Assembly: GCF_001941945.1 (NCBI RefSeq)
Contig: NZ_CP015583.1
Span: forward strand, 3,800,001-3,864,000
Length of the DNA: 64,000 bases
Source: Roseomonas gilardii
GTDB lineage: Bacteria; Pseudomonadota; Alphaproteobacteria; Acetobacterales; Acetobacteraceae
Direction of reading: 5' to 3'
The position numbers and the translations under genes were made by a program. The notes under the pieces were generated by a model that saw nothing but the letters and a program-made list of their open reading frames with translations, did no database searches and was not told the DNA's origin. Below are positions 36,777 through 46,554 of the stretch, piece after piece. The first letter of the stretch is position 1. Every line of letters begins with the position of its first letter.

Positions 36777-38345
36777 ATGTCCGGCCTGACCCGTCGCGCT
36801 GCGCTGGCCTCGGCCGGCGCGGCGCTCTGCTTGCCGCGCCTCGCCATCGCCCAGGGCGCGCGCCCCGCCATCACCGTGGCGGTGCAGAAGATCAGCAACA
36901 GCAACTCGCTGGAGATGCTGCGCGAGCAGTCGAATGTGGGCGGCCGGATCTTCTACTCCTATGCCGAGCCGCTGATCGACACGGACTGGACCGGCGACCT
37001 GTCGCTGCGCCCGGGGCTCGCCACCTCCTGGCGCCGCCTGGACGCGCAGCGGCTGGAGCTCACGCTGCGCGAGGGCGTGCGCTTCCACGACGGGCGCCCG
37101 ATGACGGCGGAGGATGTCGTCCATTCCTTGGGCCCGCGCATGTGGGGCGCCGAGGGCAGCCCGCGCAACCCGCCGCCCGAGGCGGTGGCCGTGGCACGTC
37201 GCTCCTTTCCCGGCTTCGAGCGGGTGGAGATCGTCGATGCCCGCACGGTGCGCTTCGTCAACCGCACCCCCGACGTGACGCTGGAGGGCAAGCTCAGCCG
37301 CTCACTGGCCACCATCCATTCCGCCGCCGCCTATGAGGCGGTCGCGGACTGGCCGCAATGGTCGCGCCGGCCCGTGGGCACCGGTCCCTACCGCGTCGTG
37401 GAGTTCCGCCCGGACCACCATCTGATTCTGGAAGCCTTCGACGACTACTGGGGCGGCCGCCCGCCGCTTTCGCGCATCCGCTTCCTGGAGGTTCCGGAGG
37501 TCGCCGCCCGCATCGCCATGCTGCAATCCGGCGAGGCGGATTTCGCCTGCGACATCCCGCCCGACCAGATCGCCGAGGTCGAGCGCAGCCCGCGCCACGA
37601 GGTGGTGGGTGGGTTGATCGGCAACCACCGCATGCTGGTCTTCGACAAGCACCATGCCGCGCTCGCCGATCCGCTGGTCCGGCGCGCCCTGACGCATGCG
37701 ATCGACCGCGAGGCCATCGTGCAGGCGCTGTGGTCCGGCCGCACCCGCGTGCCGCCCGGCCTGCAGTTCGAGTTCTTCGGCGACATGCTGGTGCGCGACT
37801 GGACCGTGCCGAAATACGATCTGGCCGAGGCCCGGCGCCTGCTGAAGCAGTCCGGCTATCGGGGCGAGCCGATCCCCTATCGCGTGCTGAACAACTACTA
37901 CACCGCGCAGACCTCGACGGCACAGATCCTGGTCGAGGGCTGGCGCGAGGCCGGGGTGAACGTGCGCATCGAGATGCGGGAGAACTGGTCCCAGATCACC
38001 GAGCCAGGGCCGGACCGCGCCATTCGCGACTGGTCCAACGGCGCCTCCTTCGGCGATCCGGTGTCGCAGACCCCGCCGAATTTCGGCCGGCAGGGTTCGG
38101 CCTGGGTCGGCGGCGAATGGCGCAACGAGGAGTTCGGCGATCTCGCCGCAGTGCTGGAGAACGCCACCGACGCAGCGCAGCGCCGGCGCGCCTGGGCCCG
38201 CATGCTGGAGATCGCCGAGCGTGAGGATCCGGCCTGGACGGTGCTGCACCAGACCGCGAACTTCACCGGCAAGCGCCGCGACATCCGCTGGAAGCCGGCC
38301 CAGGCCTTCGTGATGGATTTCCGCGCGGGGAACTGGGGCGCCTGA
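36777..38345 (+). CDS. Family 5 solute-binding protein, second of a tandem pair
   Basis: 522 residues, a clear paralogue of the preceding protein: VQKISNSNSLEMLREQSNVG near the mature N-terminus, LREGVRFHDGRPMTAEDVVH, EVPEVAARI, FACDIPPDQIAEVE, and the same C-terminal ending (MDFRAGNWGA here, MEFRANNWSA there). Tat-like signal LTRRAALASAGAALCLPRLAIAQ. Begins 7 nt after its sister, and its stop overlaps the ATPase start (TGATG). Two binding proteins for one membrane complex suggest two related ligands or affinities. Confidence 0.9.
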   Translation: MSGLTRRAALASAGAALCLPRLAIAQGARPAITVAVQKISNSNSLEMLREQSNVGGRIFYSYAEPLIDTDWTGDLSLRPGLATSWRRLDAQRLELTLREGVRFHDGRPMTAEDVVHSLGPRMWGAEGSPRNPPPEAVAVARRSFPGFERVEIVDARTVRFVNRTPDVTLEGKLSRSLATIHSAAAYEAVADWPQWSRRPVGTGPYRVVEFRPDHHLILEAFDDYWGGRPPLSRIRFLEVPEVAARIAMLQSGEADFACDIPPDQIAEVERSPRHEVVGGLIGNHRMLVFDKHHAALADPLVRRALTHAIDREAIVQALWSGRTRVPPGLQFEFFGDMLVRDWTVPKYDLAEARRLLKQSGYRGEPIPYRVLNNYYTAQTSTAQILVEGWREAGVNVRIEMRENWSQITEPGPDRAIRDWSNGASFGDPVSQTPPNFGRQGSAWVGGEWRNEEFGDLAAVLENATDAAQRRRAWARMLEIAEREDPAWTVLHQTANFTGKRRDIRWKPAQAFVMDFRAGNWGA

Positions 38346-39376
38346 TGCAGATGACCGAAGCACCATCCCATCGCACGCCGCTCGTCGAGATCCGCAACCT
38401 CGCCGTCAGCTTCGACGGCACGCCTGCCCTGCGCGGCGTGGACCTCACCATCGGACGTGGCGAATCCCTGGCCCTGGTGGGCGAATCCGGCTGCGGCAAG
38501 TCCGTCACCTGGCTGGCCGCCCTGGGCCTGCTGCCGCCCAAGGCGCGCGTCACCGGCAGCGTGCGTCTCGATGGCCAGGAGCTCCTGGGCGCCGCGCCAG
38601 AGGTGCTGGACCGCGTGCGCGGCGGCCGCGTCGCCATGATCTTCCAGGACCCGGCGAGCAGCCTGAACCCGGTCCACCGGATCGGCCGGCAGATCACCGA
38701 GGCTCTGTCGCTGCATCGTGGCATGACGGGCGCGGCGGCGCGGGCCGAGGCGAAGCGGCTGCTCGACCAGGTCGGCATGCCCGATGCGCGGCGGCGCCTG
38801 GATGCCTATCCGCACGAACTGTCGGGCGGGCAGAACCAGCGCGTGATGATCGCCATGGCGCTCGCCGGCCAGCCGGAGCTGCTGGTGGCGGACGAGCCGA
38901 CCACGGCACTCGACGTCACCATCCAGGCGCAGATCCTGGAGCTTCTCACCGAGATCCGCCGCGACACCGGCATGGCGCTGGTGCTGATCAGCCACGACCT
39001 CGGCGTGGTGGGGGAGACCTGCGAGCGGGTTTGCGTCCTCTATGCGGGGCGGGTGATCGAGGAGGCCGCCACGGAGCGCCTGCTCAAGGCCCCGCTGCAT
39101 CCCTATGCGGACGGGCTGCTCGCCGCCCTGCCGCCGATCAGCGGGCCGCGCCGCCCGCTCGCCGCCATTCCCGGCGCCGTGCCGGAGCCCTGGGCCATGC
39201 CCCCCGGCTGTCCCTTCGGGCCGCGCTGCCCCCGCCATGTGGCCGCCTGCGACGCTGCCCTGCCGCGCCTGACCACCGTGGAGCCCGGCCATCGCGCCGC
39301 CTGCTTCCGCCCGGTGCCGCCGCGCGGCATCCCGCCGCTGCCCATCCCCCGGCAGCAGGAGATGCACTCGGCATGA
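38345..39376 (+). CDS. DppD-like ABC transporter ATPase
   Basis: 343-residue ATPase of the peptide/nickel class. Walker [20 protein letters not shown] near residue 40, Q-loop [19 protein letters not shown], signature [16 protein letters not shown], Walker [20 protein letters not shown]-terminal oligopeptide-type domain with [15 protein letters not shown] (Cys residues of the Opp/Dpp iron-sulfur-like motif) is present. Pairs with the following DppF-like gene, which it overlaps by ATGA. Confidence 0.93.
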   Translation: MQMTEAPSHRTPLVEIRNLAVSFDGTPALRGVDLTIGRGESLALVGESGCGKSVTWLAALGLLPPKARVTGSVRLDGQELLGAAPEVLDRVRGGRVAMIFQDPASSLNPVHRIGRQITEALSLHRGMTGAAARAEAKRLLDQVGMPDARRRLDAYPHELSGGQNQRVMIAMALAGQPELLVADEPTTALDVTIQAQILELLTEIRRDTGMALVLISHDLGVVGETCERVCVLYAGRVIEEAATERLLKAPLHPYADGLLAALPPISGPRRPLAAIPGAVPEPWAMPPGCPFGPRCPRHVAACDAALPRLTTVEPGHRAACFRPVPPRGIPPLPIPRQQEMHSA

Positions 39377-40383
39377 GCCTACTCCTGCAGGCGCAGGGCC
39401 TCGTGCGCCGCTACGCCATGCGACGCGGCCTGCTGGGCCGGGTCACCGAGGTCCGTGCCGTGGACGGCGTGTCGCTGGAGCTGCGGCCGGGCGAGACGCT
39501 CGGGCTGGTGGGCGAATCCGGCTGCGGCAAGTCCACCACCGGCCGCCTCGTGCTGGGGCTGGAAAGCCCGGACGAGGGCGTGGTCCGCTTTGAGGGCGCG
39601 CCGATGCCGGTGCCGGGCAGCCCGGCCTGGCGCCGCCAGCGGGCCCGGATGCAGATGGTGTTCCAGGACCCGCTGGGCGCGCTCGACCGCCGGCTGACGG
39701 TCGCCGCGCAGATCGCCGAGCCGCTGGAGATCCACGGCCTCGGCGGCGCCTCCGAGCGGGCGGCGAAGGCCGAGGCGCTGCTGCGCGCCGTGGGGCTGCG
39801 CCCCGACCAGGGCGCGCGCTATCCGCACGAGCTCTCCGGCGGGCAGCGGCAGCGCGCCGTGCTGGCCCGCGCCCTGGCCACTGACCCCGCCCTGCTGGTC
39901 TGCGACGAGCCGATCAGCGCGCTGGACGTCTCGATCCAGGCGCAGGTGATGAACCTGCTCTGCGAGGTGCAGGAGCGCACCGGGATCGCCATGCTCTTCG
40001 TCAGCCACGACCTGCGGGCGGTGCGCCAGGTCAGCCGCCGGGTGGCGGTGATGTATCTCGGCCGCATCGTGGAGGAAGGCGATCCCGACGCGGTGCTGCA
40101 CGACCCCGTCCATCCCTATGCGCGCGCCCTGGTTTCCGCCATCCCGCAACCCGGGCGGCGCGGTGACCGCATCGTGCTGCGCGGCGATCCGCCCAATCCC
40201 GCGGCGCGGCCCACCGGCTGCGCCTTCCACCCCCGCTGCCCCGTGGCGGGCCCGCTCTGCCGGCGGGAGGCGCCGGCGCTGAAGCTGCGTGGCGACGGCC
40301 GCCTCGTCGCCTGCCACGTGGCACAGGGCGACATGCCCGCCGGCACCGGCCTGTCGGACACACCCGTGCTGGAAGCCGCCTGA
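39373..40383 (+). CDS. DppF-like ABC transporter ATPase
   Basis: 336-residue second ATPase of the importer. Walker [21 protein letters not shown]-loop [19 protein letters not shown], signature [16 protein letters not shown], Walker [18 protein letters not shown]. The C-terminal [20 protein letters not shown] is the Cys-containing Opp/Dpp tail. The start overlaps the DppD stop, and the permease begins directly after its stop with no gap. Confidence 0.93.
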   Translation: MSLLLQAQGLVRRYAMRRGLLGRVTEVRAVDGVSLELRPGETLGLVGESGCGKSTTGRLVLGLESPDEGVVRFEGAPMPVPGSPAWRRQRARMQMVFQDPLGALDRRLTVAAQIAEPLEIHGLGGASERAAKAEALLRAVGLRPDQGARYPHELSGGQRQRAVLARALATDPALLVCDEPISALDVSIQAQVMNLLCEVQERTGIAMLFVSHDLRAVRQVSRRVAVMYLGRIVEEGDPDAVLHDPVHPYARALVSAIPQPGRRGDRIVLRGDPPNPAARPTGCAFHPRCPVAGPLCRREAPALKLRGDGRLVACHVAQGDMPAGTGLSDTPVLEAA

Positions 40384-41316
40384 ATGCTCCGTTTCCTCGG
40401 CATCCGCCTGTTCCGCGCGCTGCTGACCCTGCTGCTCGTGGTCAGCTTCGCCTTCATCGTGCTGCGCCTGTCCGGCGACCCGGCGCTGCTGATCATGAGC
40501 GCCGATGCGCCGCCCGAGGCCATCGCCGCCTTCCGCCGCGCCTGGGGCCTCGATGACCCGCTCTGGGTGCAGTACCTGCGCTATTTCGGCGCCATCCTGC
40601 ACGGCGATCTCGGCCAGTCGATGCGCGACGGCCGTTCCGCCATCGAGCTGGTGGCGGAACGTGTGCCGGCCACGCTGGCCCTCACCATTCCCGCGCTGCT
40701 GATCAAGCTCTGCCTCGGCATTCCGGCCGGCGTCTATGCCGCCCTGCACCGCAACTCCTGGATCGATCGCGGCGTGATGTTCCTGGCTGTCGCCGGCTTC
40801 ACCGTACCCTCCTTCGTGCTGGGCCTGGTGCTGGTGCTGGTCTTCGCGGTGCAACTCGGCTGGCTGCCCTCCGGCGGGCAGGATAGCTGGCGCCATGCCG
40901 TCCTGCCGGTGATCACCCTGGGCCTGGGCGGGGCCGCCGTGCTGGCGCGCTTCACCCGCTCCGCCATGCTGGAGGTGCTGGGCCAGCCCTATATGCGCAC
41001 CGCCCTCGCCAAGGGGGTACCCTGGCATGTCGCCGTGCGCCGCCATGCGTTGCCCAACGCCGCCATCCCCACCGTGACCATCGTGGGCTTCATGGTGGGC
41101 AGCCTGCTGGCAGGCGCGGTGGTGGTGGAAAGCGTCTTCTCCTGGCCCGGCGTCGGCCGCCTGCTGGTGGTGGCGGTGGCGAACCGGGATCTCGCGGTGG
41201 TGCAGTGCATCCTGCTGCTGGTGGCCGCCACCATGGTGGCCGCGAACCTCGCCGTGGACCTGCTCTACGGCACGCTCGACCCGCGTCTGCGGGCCGGCAC
41301 CGCCAGCGCGCATTGA
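40384..41316 (+). CDS. DppB-like ABC transporter permease
   Basis: 310-residue permease. N-terminal membrane anchor LFRALLTLLLVVSFAFIVLRLSGDPALL, AWGLDDPLWVQYLRYFGAILHGDLGQS, and the coupling/terminal block RRHALPNAAIPTVTIVGFMVG and VVVESVFSWPGVGRLLV. Starts on the base after the DppF-like stop. Part of the hydrolase-linked importer; note that ATPases precede permeases here, unlike the importer at 54998-60625. Confidence 0.93.
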   Translation: MLRFLGIRLFRALLTLLLVVSFAFIVLRLSGDPALLIMSADAPPEAIAAFRRAWGLDDPLWVQYLRYFGAILHGDLGQSMRDGRSAIELVAERVPATLALTIPALLIKLCLGIPAGVYAALHRNSWIDRGVMFLAVAGFTVPSFVLGLVLVLVFAVQLGWLPSGGQDSWRHAVLPVITLGLGGAAVLARFTRSAMLEVLGQPYMRTALAKGVPWHVAVRRHALPNAAIPTVTIVGFMVGSLLAGAVVVESVFSWPGVGRLLVVAVANRDLAVVQCILLLVAATMVAANLAVDLLYGTLDPRLRAGTASAH

Positions 41317-41327
41317 GGCCCCGCCGC

Positions 41328-42212
41328 ATGTCCGACCTCGCCCTCCCCGCCGCCACCCCTGCCACCCCAGCCCCGCCCGCACCCAGGCGTGTCCCCGTCC
41401 CGCTGCCCGTGCTGCTCGGCCTGGGCTGGGTGGCGCTGATGCTGGCGGTGGCCCTCGCGGCGGACTGGATCAGCCCCTTCCCCATCACCGCGCTCGACCT
41501 GCGCGCCCGTCTTGCCCCGCCGGTCGGGCTGGGCGGCACCTGGCTGCACCCACTGGGCACGGACGAGCTGGGCCGTGACGTGCTGAGCCGGCTCATCGCC
41601 TCGATCCGCATGAGCCTGCTGATCGCCTTCGGCGCCACCGCCATCTCGGCGGTGCTGGGCACGCTGCTGGGCTTCCTGGCGGCGCATTTCCGCGGGCTGG
41701 TGGAACAGGCGGTGATGGCGCTGGTGGATTTCCAGGCGGCCATGCCCTTCCTGATCCTGGCCCTCGCGGTGCTGGCCTTTTTCGGCAACAGCCTGCCGCT
41801 CTTCATCTGCCTGCTCGGCCTCAACGGCTGGGAACGCTATGCCCGCATCGCCCGCGGCCTCGCCATCAGCGCTGGCTCACAGGGCTATGCGGCGGCGGTG
41901 CGGCAGCTCGGCGCCTCGCCCTGGCGCATCTATGGCCGGCACGTGCTGCCCAACATCGCCTCCACCCTGATCGTGTCGATGACGCTGGCCTTCCCGGAGA
42001 TCATCCTGCTGGAAAGCGGGCTCTCCTTCCTTGGCCTGGGCGTGCAGCCGCCGATGACCTCGCTCGGCAACATGGTGGGCTATGGGCGCGAGTACCTGAC
42101 CCGCGCGCCGTGGATCCTGCTCGCCCCCTCCGCCGTGATCGTGCTGACCACCCTCTCGGTCAGCCTGGCGGGCGACTGGCTGCGCGACCGGCTGGACCCG
42201 ACGCTGCGGTAG
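41328..42212 (+). CDS. DppC-like ABC transporter permease
   Basis: 294-residue permease, last gene of the hydrolase operon. A proline/alanine-rich N-terminus precedes the first membrane segment; GTDELGRDVLSRLIASIRMSL is the DppC hallmark; the coupling loop is GASPWRIYGRHVLPNIASTL; and ESGLSFLGLGVQPPMTSLGNM closes the core. Starts 11 nt after the DppB-like gene. An inverted repeat follows (42234-42295), probably ending the operon. Confidence 0.93.
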   Translation: MSDLALPAATPATPAPPAPRRVPVPLPVLLGLGWVALMLAVALAADWISPFPITALDLRARLAPPVGLGGTWLHPLGTDELGRDVLSRLIASIRMSLLIAFGATAISAVLGTLLGFLAAHFRGLVEQAVMALVDFQAAMPFLILALAVLAFFGNSLPLFICLLGLNGWERYARIARGLAISAGSQGYAAAVRQLGASPWRIYGRHVLPNIASTLIVSMTLAFPEIILLESGLSFLGLGVQPPMTSLGNMVGYGREYLTRAPWILLAPSAVIVLTTLSVSLAGDWLRDRLDPTLR

Positions 42213-42233
42213 CCATCGGGCATCCCAAGGAGA

Positions 42234-42295
42234 CATCCCAGGGGGCTGACCGGGGCACCGTCCCTGGGTCTCTCCCTGGGTCTCCCCCTGGGATG
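42234..42295 (+). terminator. Large inverted repeat with tandem 12-mers after the importer operon
   Basis: CATCCCAGGGGG (42234-42245) pairs with CCCCCTGGGATG (42284-42295). The loop holds two copies of TCCCTGGGTCTC (42261-42272, 42273-42284) plus a partial third, so several alternative hairpins are possible. Probable terminator between the importer and glpD. Confidence 0.55.
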
Positions 42296-42348
42296 ACCTC
42301 GCTTGCCCCGCCTCGAACGGCGGCAGATCCGCCCGGCCCACTCCAATT

Positions 42349-42376
42349 TTCGCTTGCGAACATTTTTTCTTCGCTT
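42349..42376 (+). promoter_or_regulatory. Candidate GlpR operator upstream of glpD
   Basis: TTCGCTTGCGAA (42349-42360) is a perfect palindrome, and its left half TTCGCTT recurs at 42370-42376, a 21-bp period (two helical turns). The T-rich stretch between may form part of the glpD promoter. DeoR-type GlpR proteins bind TTCG/CGAA-containing sites; assignment is by analogy. Confidence 0.5.
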
Positions 42377-42452
42377 ATCTTCCTTTTGCGGGTGTTAAGC
42401 CCCGTAATGCCGCCCGGCCTTCGCGAAGGCGGCAGGAAGAGGAGCGAGGAAC

Positions 42453-43979
42453 TTGGCCAGCCAGGCGGATTACGATCTTCTCGTCGTTGGTGGCGGCATC
42501 AATGGTGCCGGCATCGCTCGCGACGCCGCCGGGCGGGGGCTGAAGGTCCTGCTGGTCGAGCAGGACGACTTCGCCCGCCACACCTCCTCCGCCAGCACCA
42601 AGCTGATTCATGGCGGGCTGCGCTATCTCGAATACTACGAGTTCCGCCTGGTGCGGGAGGCGCTGATCGAGCGCGAGCGCCTGCTGGCCGCGGCGCCGCA
42701 CATCATCTGGCCCCTGCGCTTCGTGCTGCCGCACCGGAACGATGTCCGCCCAGCCTGGATGGTCCGGCTCGGCCTGTTCCTTTACGACCATCTGGGCGGC
42801 CGCAAGCGCCTGCCGGGCTCGGAAGGTGTTCGTTTCCGAACCTCGCCGCTCGGTTCCGCGCTCAAGCCCGGGGTGGAACGCGGCTTCGTCTATTCCGACT
42901 GCTGGGTGCAGGACAGCCGCCTCGTCGTGCTGAACGCCCGCGACGCGGCGGAGAAGGGGGCGGAACTGCACACCCGCACCCGCTTCCTCGGCGCGCAGCG
43001 CGAGGGTGGCATCTGGCATGCGGAGATCGAGGACCTGCGCGGTGGCGGACGGCGTCCGGTCACGGCTCGCATCCTGGTCAACGCTGCCGGCCCCTGGGTG
43101 AGCGAGTTGCTGACCCGTCGCCTCAAGATCAACGACGCGGACAAGGTCCGGCTGGTCAAGGGCAGCCACATCGTGGTGCCGCGCCTCTACGAGGGCGACC
43201 ACTGCTACATCCTGCAGAATCCCGATCGCCGCATCGTCTTCGCCATCCCCTACGAGGGCGACTTCACGCTGGTCGGCACCACGGACGTGCCCTGGAACGA
43301 GGCACCCGGCCCCGTCTCGATCAGCGCGGAGGAAACGCGGTATCTCTGCGACACGGTCAACCGCTACTTCAAGCGGGAGGTCGCCCCGGAGAACGTGGTC
43401 TGGAGCTATGCCGGCGTGCGGCCGCTCTATGACGACGCCGCGAAGAACGCCTCGGCGGTCACGCGCGACTATGTGCTGAAGGTGGACGCACCGGAGGGAG
43501 AGGCGCCGCTGCTCTCCGTCTTCGGCGGCAAGATCACCACCTATCGCAAGCTGGCGGAACATGCGCTGGAGAAGCTGGAGCCGCACCTGCCGGGGCTGAA
43601 GCCCGCCTGGACGGCGGTCGCGCCCTTGCCCGGCGGCGACATGCCGGATGCGGATTTCGACCGCTTCCTGGCCGGGCTACGGCAACGCTTTCCCTTCCTG
43701 CCGGAAGCCCTGGCCTATCGCCTTGCCCGTGCCTATGGCACGCGCGCCGACCGGCTGCTGGGCAAGGCGCGCAGCATGGAGGATCTGGGCGAGGATTTCG
43801 GCGCCGGCCTGACACAGGCCGAGGTCGATTACCTGATCCATGAGGAATGGGCGGTGACGGCGGAGGACATTCTCTGGCGCCGCTCCAAGCTCGGCCTGCA
43901 CGTGCCAGCCGGCACGGCCGAGCGGCTGGAAGCCTATCTCGCGCGGCAGAAGCAGTCGCAGGAGATCGCCGCCGGCTAA
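42453..43979 (+). CDS. glpD: Aerobic glycerol-3-phosphate dehydrogenase GlpD
   Basis: 508-residue membrane-associated FAD enzyme oxidising glycerol 3-phosphate to dihydroxyacetone phosphate with quinone reduction. N-terminal FAD motif LLVVGGGINGAGIARDAAGRG, then SSASTKLIHGGLRYLEYYEF and RPLYDDAAKNASAVTRDY. The C-terminal domain carries LLSVFGGKITTYRKLAEHAL. Starts with TTG, supported by the purine-rich GAGGAGCGAGGA immediately upstream and by the exact family N-terminus. First gene of glpDFK. Confidence 0.96.
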   Translation: MASQADYDLLVVGGGINGAGIARDAAGRGLKVLLVEQDDFARHTSSASTKLIHGGLRYLEYYEFRLVREALIERERLLAAAPHIIWPLRFVLPHRNDVRPAWMVRLGLFLYDHLGGRKRLPGSEGVRFRTSPLGSALKPGVERGFVYSDCWVQDSRLVVLNARDAAEKGAELHTRTRFLGAQREGGIWHAEIEDLRGGGRRPVTARILVNAAGPWVSELLTRRLKINDADKVRLVKGSHIVVPRLYEGDHCYILQNPDRRIVFAIPYEGDFTLVGTTDVPWNEAPGPVSISAEETRYLCDTVNRYFKREVAPENVVWSYAGVRPLYDDAAKNASAVTRDYVLKVDAPEGEAPLLSVFGGKITTYRKLAEHALEKLEPHLPGLKPAWTAVAPLPGGDMPDADFDRFLAGLRQRFPFLPEALAYRLARAYGTRADRLLGKARSMEDLGEDFGAGLTQAEVDYLIHEEWAVTAEDILWRRSKLGLHVPAGTAERLEAYLARQKQSQEIAAG

Positions 43980-44018
43980 GCGTGCAATGCGTCCAGCAAG
44001 ACGTGGAGAGAAACATCC

Positions 44019-44888
44019 ATGAACGAGAAGCGGCAGTTTCTCGGGGAACTTGTCTCCGAAGCCGTGGCCGTCGCCATCATCATCACCTTCGGTTGCTCCG
44101 TGGCGGCCATGTACGTGCTCTACGACCCCAGCCCCTATAAACTCGCCTATTGGGGCGTCTGCATCACCTGGGGCCTTGGCGTGACCGTGGCCATCTATGT
44201 GACCGGCGCGGTCTCCGGCACCCATGCCAACCCGGCCGTGACCCTCGCCCTGGCCCTCTACCGGGGTTTCCCCTGGCGCAAGGTCCTGCCCTTCTGGGTG
44301 GCGCAGGTGCTGGGCGGCATGGTGGGTGCCGCGATCGTGCTGAGCCTCTACGGCCCGGTCATCGACCACTTCAACGCCGCACAGGGCCTGACCCGCGAGG
44401 CGGGCGGCGCGGCCGGCGTCTTCTTCACCGCGCCCGGCCTGGCGGTGACGCCGATGCACGCGCTCTGGAACGAGATCGTCCTGACCGCGCTGCTGCTCTT
44501 CGGCATCTTCGCCATCACCGAGGAATTCAACACCATGGCGCCGCAGGCCAATTTCGGCGCGCTGGTCATCGGCCTCCTCGTCGCGATCATCGGTGCCTCG
44601 GCCGGCTATCTGGAGGCCTGGGCGCTGAACCCGGCCCGCGACTTCGGACCGCGCCTCTTCGCCTATTTCGCGGGGTGGGGGCCGGCTGCCCTGCCGGCGG
44701 CGCAGAACTACTGGTGGGTGCCGATCGTGGGGCCGCTGATCGGCGGTGTCGTGGGCGGCGGAGCCTACCAGTGCCTGATCCGGCCCTTCCTGCCCTCGCG
44801 CCGCCAGCAGCCCCAGGCCCAGCAGCCCCAAGCCGCGCAACTGCGGGAAGCACCCGACCTGTCGATCCGCCAGATCGGTGCCGACTGA
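44019..44888 (+). CDS. glpF: Glycerol facilitator GlpF (aquaglyceroporin)
   Basis: 289-residue MIP-family channel. Both pore motifs are present: [16 protein letters not shown] near residue 68 and [18 protein letters not shown] near residue 205. The Asp after the second NPAR is typical of glycerol-conducting channels. About six membrane segments; the C-terminus has a glutamine/alanine-rich cytoplasmic tail ([10 protein letters not shown]). Lets glycerol into the cell for GlpK. 39 nt after glpD. Confidence 0.95.
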   Translation: MNEKRQFLGELVSEAVAVAIIITFGCSVAAMYVLYDPSPYKLAYWGVCITWGLGVTVAIYVTGAVSGTHANPAVTLALALYRGFPWRKVLPFWVAQVLGGMVGAAIVLSLYGPVIDHFNAAQGLTREAGGAAGVFFTAPGLAVTPMHALWNEIVLTALLLFGIFAITEEFNTMAPQANFGALVIGLLVAIIGASAGYLEAWALNPARDFGPRLFAYFAGWGPAALPAAQNYWWVPIVGPLIGGVVGGGAYQCLIRPFLPSRRQQPQAQQPQAAQLREAPDLSIRQIGAD

Positions 44889-44934
44889 GCCCCTCCCGAC
44901 CAACGAACGCTACAGAACGTCCCAAGGAACATCC

Positions 44935-46431
44935 ATGAGCCAAGCCCGCTACGTCCTGTCCATCGACCAGGGCACGACCTCGACCCGCTGCATCGTCTTC
45001 GACGACAAGGCCCAGCAGATCTCCCTGGCGCGGCGGGAATTCGCCCAGCACTACCCGGATGACGGCTGGGTCGAGCACGACCCGGAGGATATCTGGCGCG
45101 ACGTGGTGGACACGGTGCGCGAGGCGCTCGGCGAGGCCGGGCTCACGGACGGGGCCGGGGTGGCCGCGATCGGCATCACCAACCAGCGCGAAACGGTGGT
45201 GCTGTGGGAGCGGGAGACCGGCAGGCCCGTGTACCGCGCCATCGTCTGGCAGGACCGCCGCACCGCCGCCCTCTGCGCGAAGCTGAAGCAGGAAGGGGCG
45301 GAAGACCTGGTGCGCACCCGCACCGGCCTGCTGCTGGACCCCTATTTCTCCGCCACCAAGCTGGCCTGGCTGCTGGACAACCTCCCGGGCGTGCGGGAGC
45401 GGGCGGAGCGCGGCGAACTCGCCTTCGGCACGATCGACAGCTTCCTCCTCTGGCGCCTGACCGGCGGCAAGGTGCATGCGACGGATGCCACCAATGCCTC
45501 GCGCACCCTGCTGTTCGACATCCACCGGCAGGTCTGGGACGAGGACCTGCTGAAGCTGTTCCGCATTCCCGCCGCTGTCCTGCCGGAGGTGCGGGACAAC
45601 AGCACCGTCTTCGGCGAAAGCGATCCTGCGCTCTTCGGCCGCGCCATTCCCATCGCCGGCATGGCGGGGGACCAGCAGGCGGCGGTGATCGGCCAGGCCT
45701 GCTTCGCGCCGGGCATGGCCAAGTCCACCTACGGCACCGGCTGCTTCATGCTGCTGAACACCGGCGAGAAGCCGGTCTCCTCGGACAACCGCATGCTGAC
45801 CACCGTGGCCTATCGCCTCGGCGGCAGGACGGTCTATGCCGAGGAAGGGGCGATCTTCGTCGCCGGCGCCGCGATCAAATGGCTGCGCGACGGCGTGGGG
45901 GTGATCACCCATGCCTCGCAGACCGACGACATGGCCACCCGGGTTCCGGACAGCCACGGCGTCTACATGGTGCCGGCCTTCGTGGGCCTCGGCGCGCCGC
46001 ACTGGGATCCGGAGGCACGCGCCCTGATCTGCGGCCTGACCTTCAGCGCGACGGCGGCGCATCTGGCGCGGGCGGCGCTGGAATCCGTGGCCTTCCAGAC
46101 GCTCGACCTCGCCGAGGCGATGCAGCGGGATGGCGCCGGACAACTGAAGACCATCCGGATCGATGGCGGCATGTCGGCGAATGACTGGTTCTGCCAGTTC
46201 CTGGCCGACATGCTGCAGGCCGAGGTGGAGCGTCCCGCCTGCCTGGAGACCACCTCCATGGGGGCCGCCTTCCTGGCCGGCCTCGCGGTCGGTGTCTGGA
46301 AGGACCTGGACGAGGTCGCCGCCACTTGGAAGCGGGGGGCTGTCTTCAAGCCCCGCATGGATGGGGAGCAGCGGACCCGCATGATCGCGGGGTGGAAGGA
46401 TGCCCTGAAGCGCACCCTTCCGGCAAAATAA
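44935..46431 (+). CDS. glpK: Glycerol kinase GlpK
   Basis: 498-residue FGGY-family kinase making sn-glycerol 3-phosphate. N-terminal phosphate-binding loop [15 protein letters not shown], substrate region [36 protein letters not shown] and the C-terminal [16 protein letters not shown]. Standard length. Start at 44935 matches the family N-terminus; earlier in-frame codons overlap the glpF end and are not family-like. Last gene of glpDFK, convergent with a small minus-strand gene. Confidence 0.97.
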   Translation: MSQARYVLSIDQGTTSTRCIVFDDKAQQISLARREFAQHYPDDGWVEHDPEDIWRDVVDTVREALGEAGLTDGAGVAAIGITNQRETVVLWERETGRPVYRAIVWQDRRTAALCAKLKQEGAEDLVRTRTGLLLDPYFSATKLAWLLDNLPGVRERAERGELAFGTIDSFLLWRLTGGKVHATDATNASRTLLFDIHRQVWDEDLLKLFRIPAAVLPEVRDNSTVFGESDPALFGRAIPIAGMAGDQQAAVIGQACFAPGMAKSTYGTGCFMLLNTGEKPVSSDNRMLTTVAYRLGGRTVYAEEGAIFVAGAAIKWLRDGVGVITHASQTDDMATRVPDSHGVYMVPAFVGLGAPHWDPEARALICGLTFSATAAHLARAALESVAFQTLDLAEAMQRDGAGQLKTIRIDGGMSANDWFCQFLADMLQAEVERPACLETTSMGAAFLAGLAVGVWKDLDEVAATWKRGAVFKPRMDGEQRTRMIAGWKDALKRTLPAK

Positions 46432-46554
46432 CCTCTCGCCTCCTCACCCGGGGGAGAAGTTTGTGGATAACGGGGATATTGACTGTGGAGTCCCACGCAC
46501 AGGCTGCGTGATCCCTGCCACAGGACTCACGACCCCGTCCCGGGAACGGCCGCC

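Noticed and set aside
42249-42296. Short tandem repeats as a possible CRISPR array
   Set aside because: Units are 12 bp, adjacent without spacers and limited to about two and a half copies; they form part of a hairpin.
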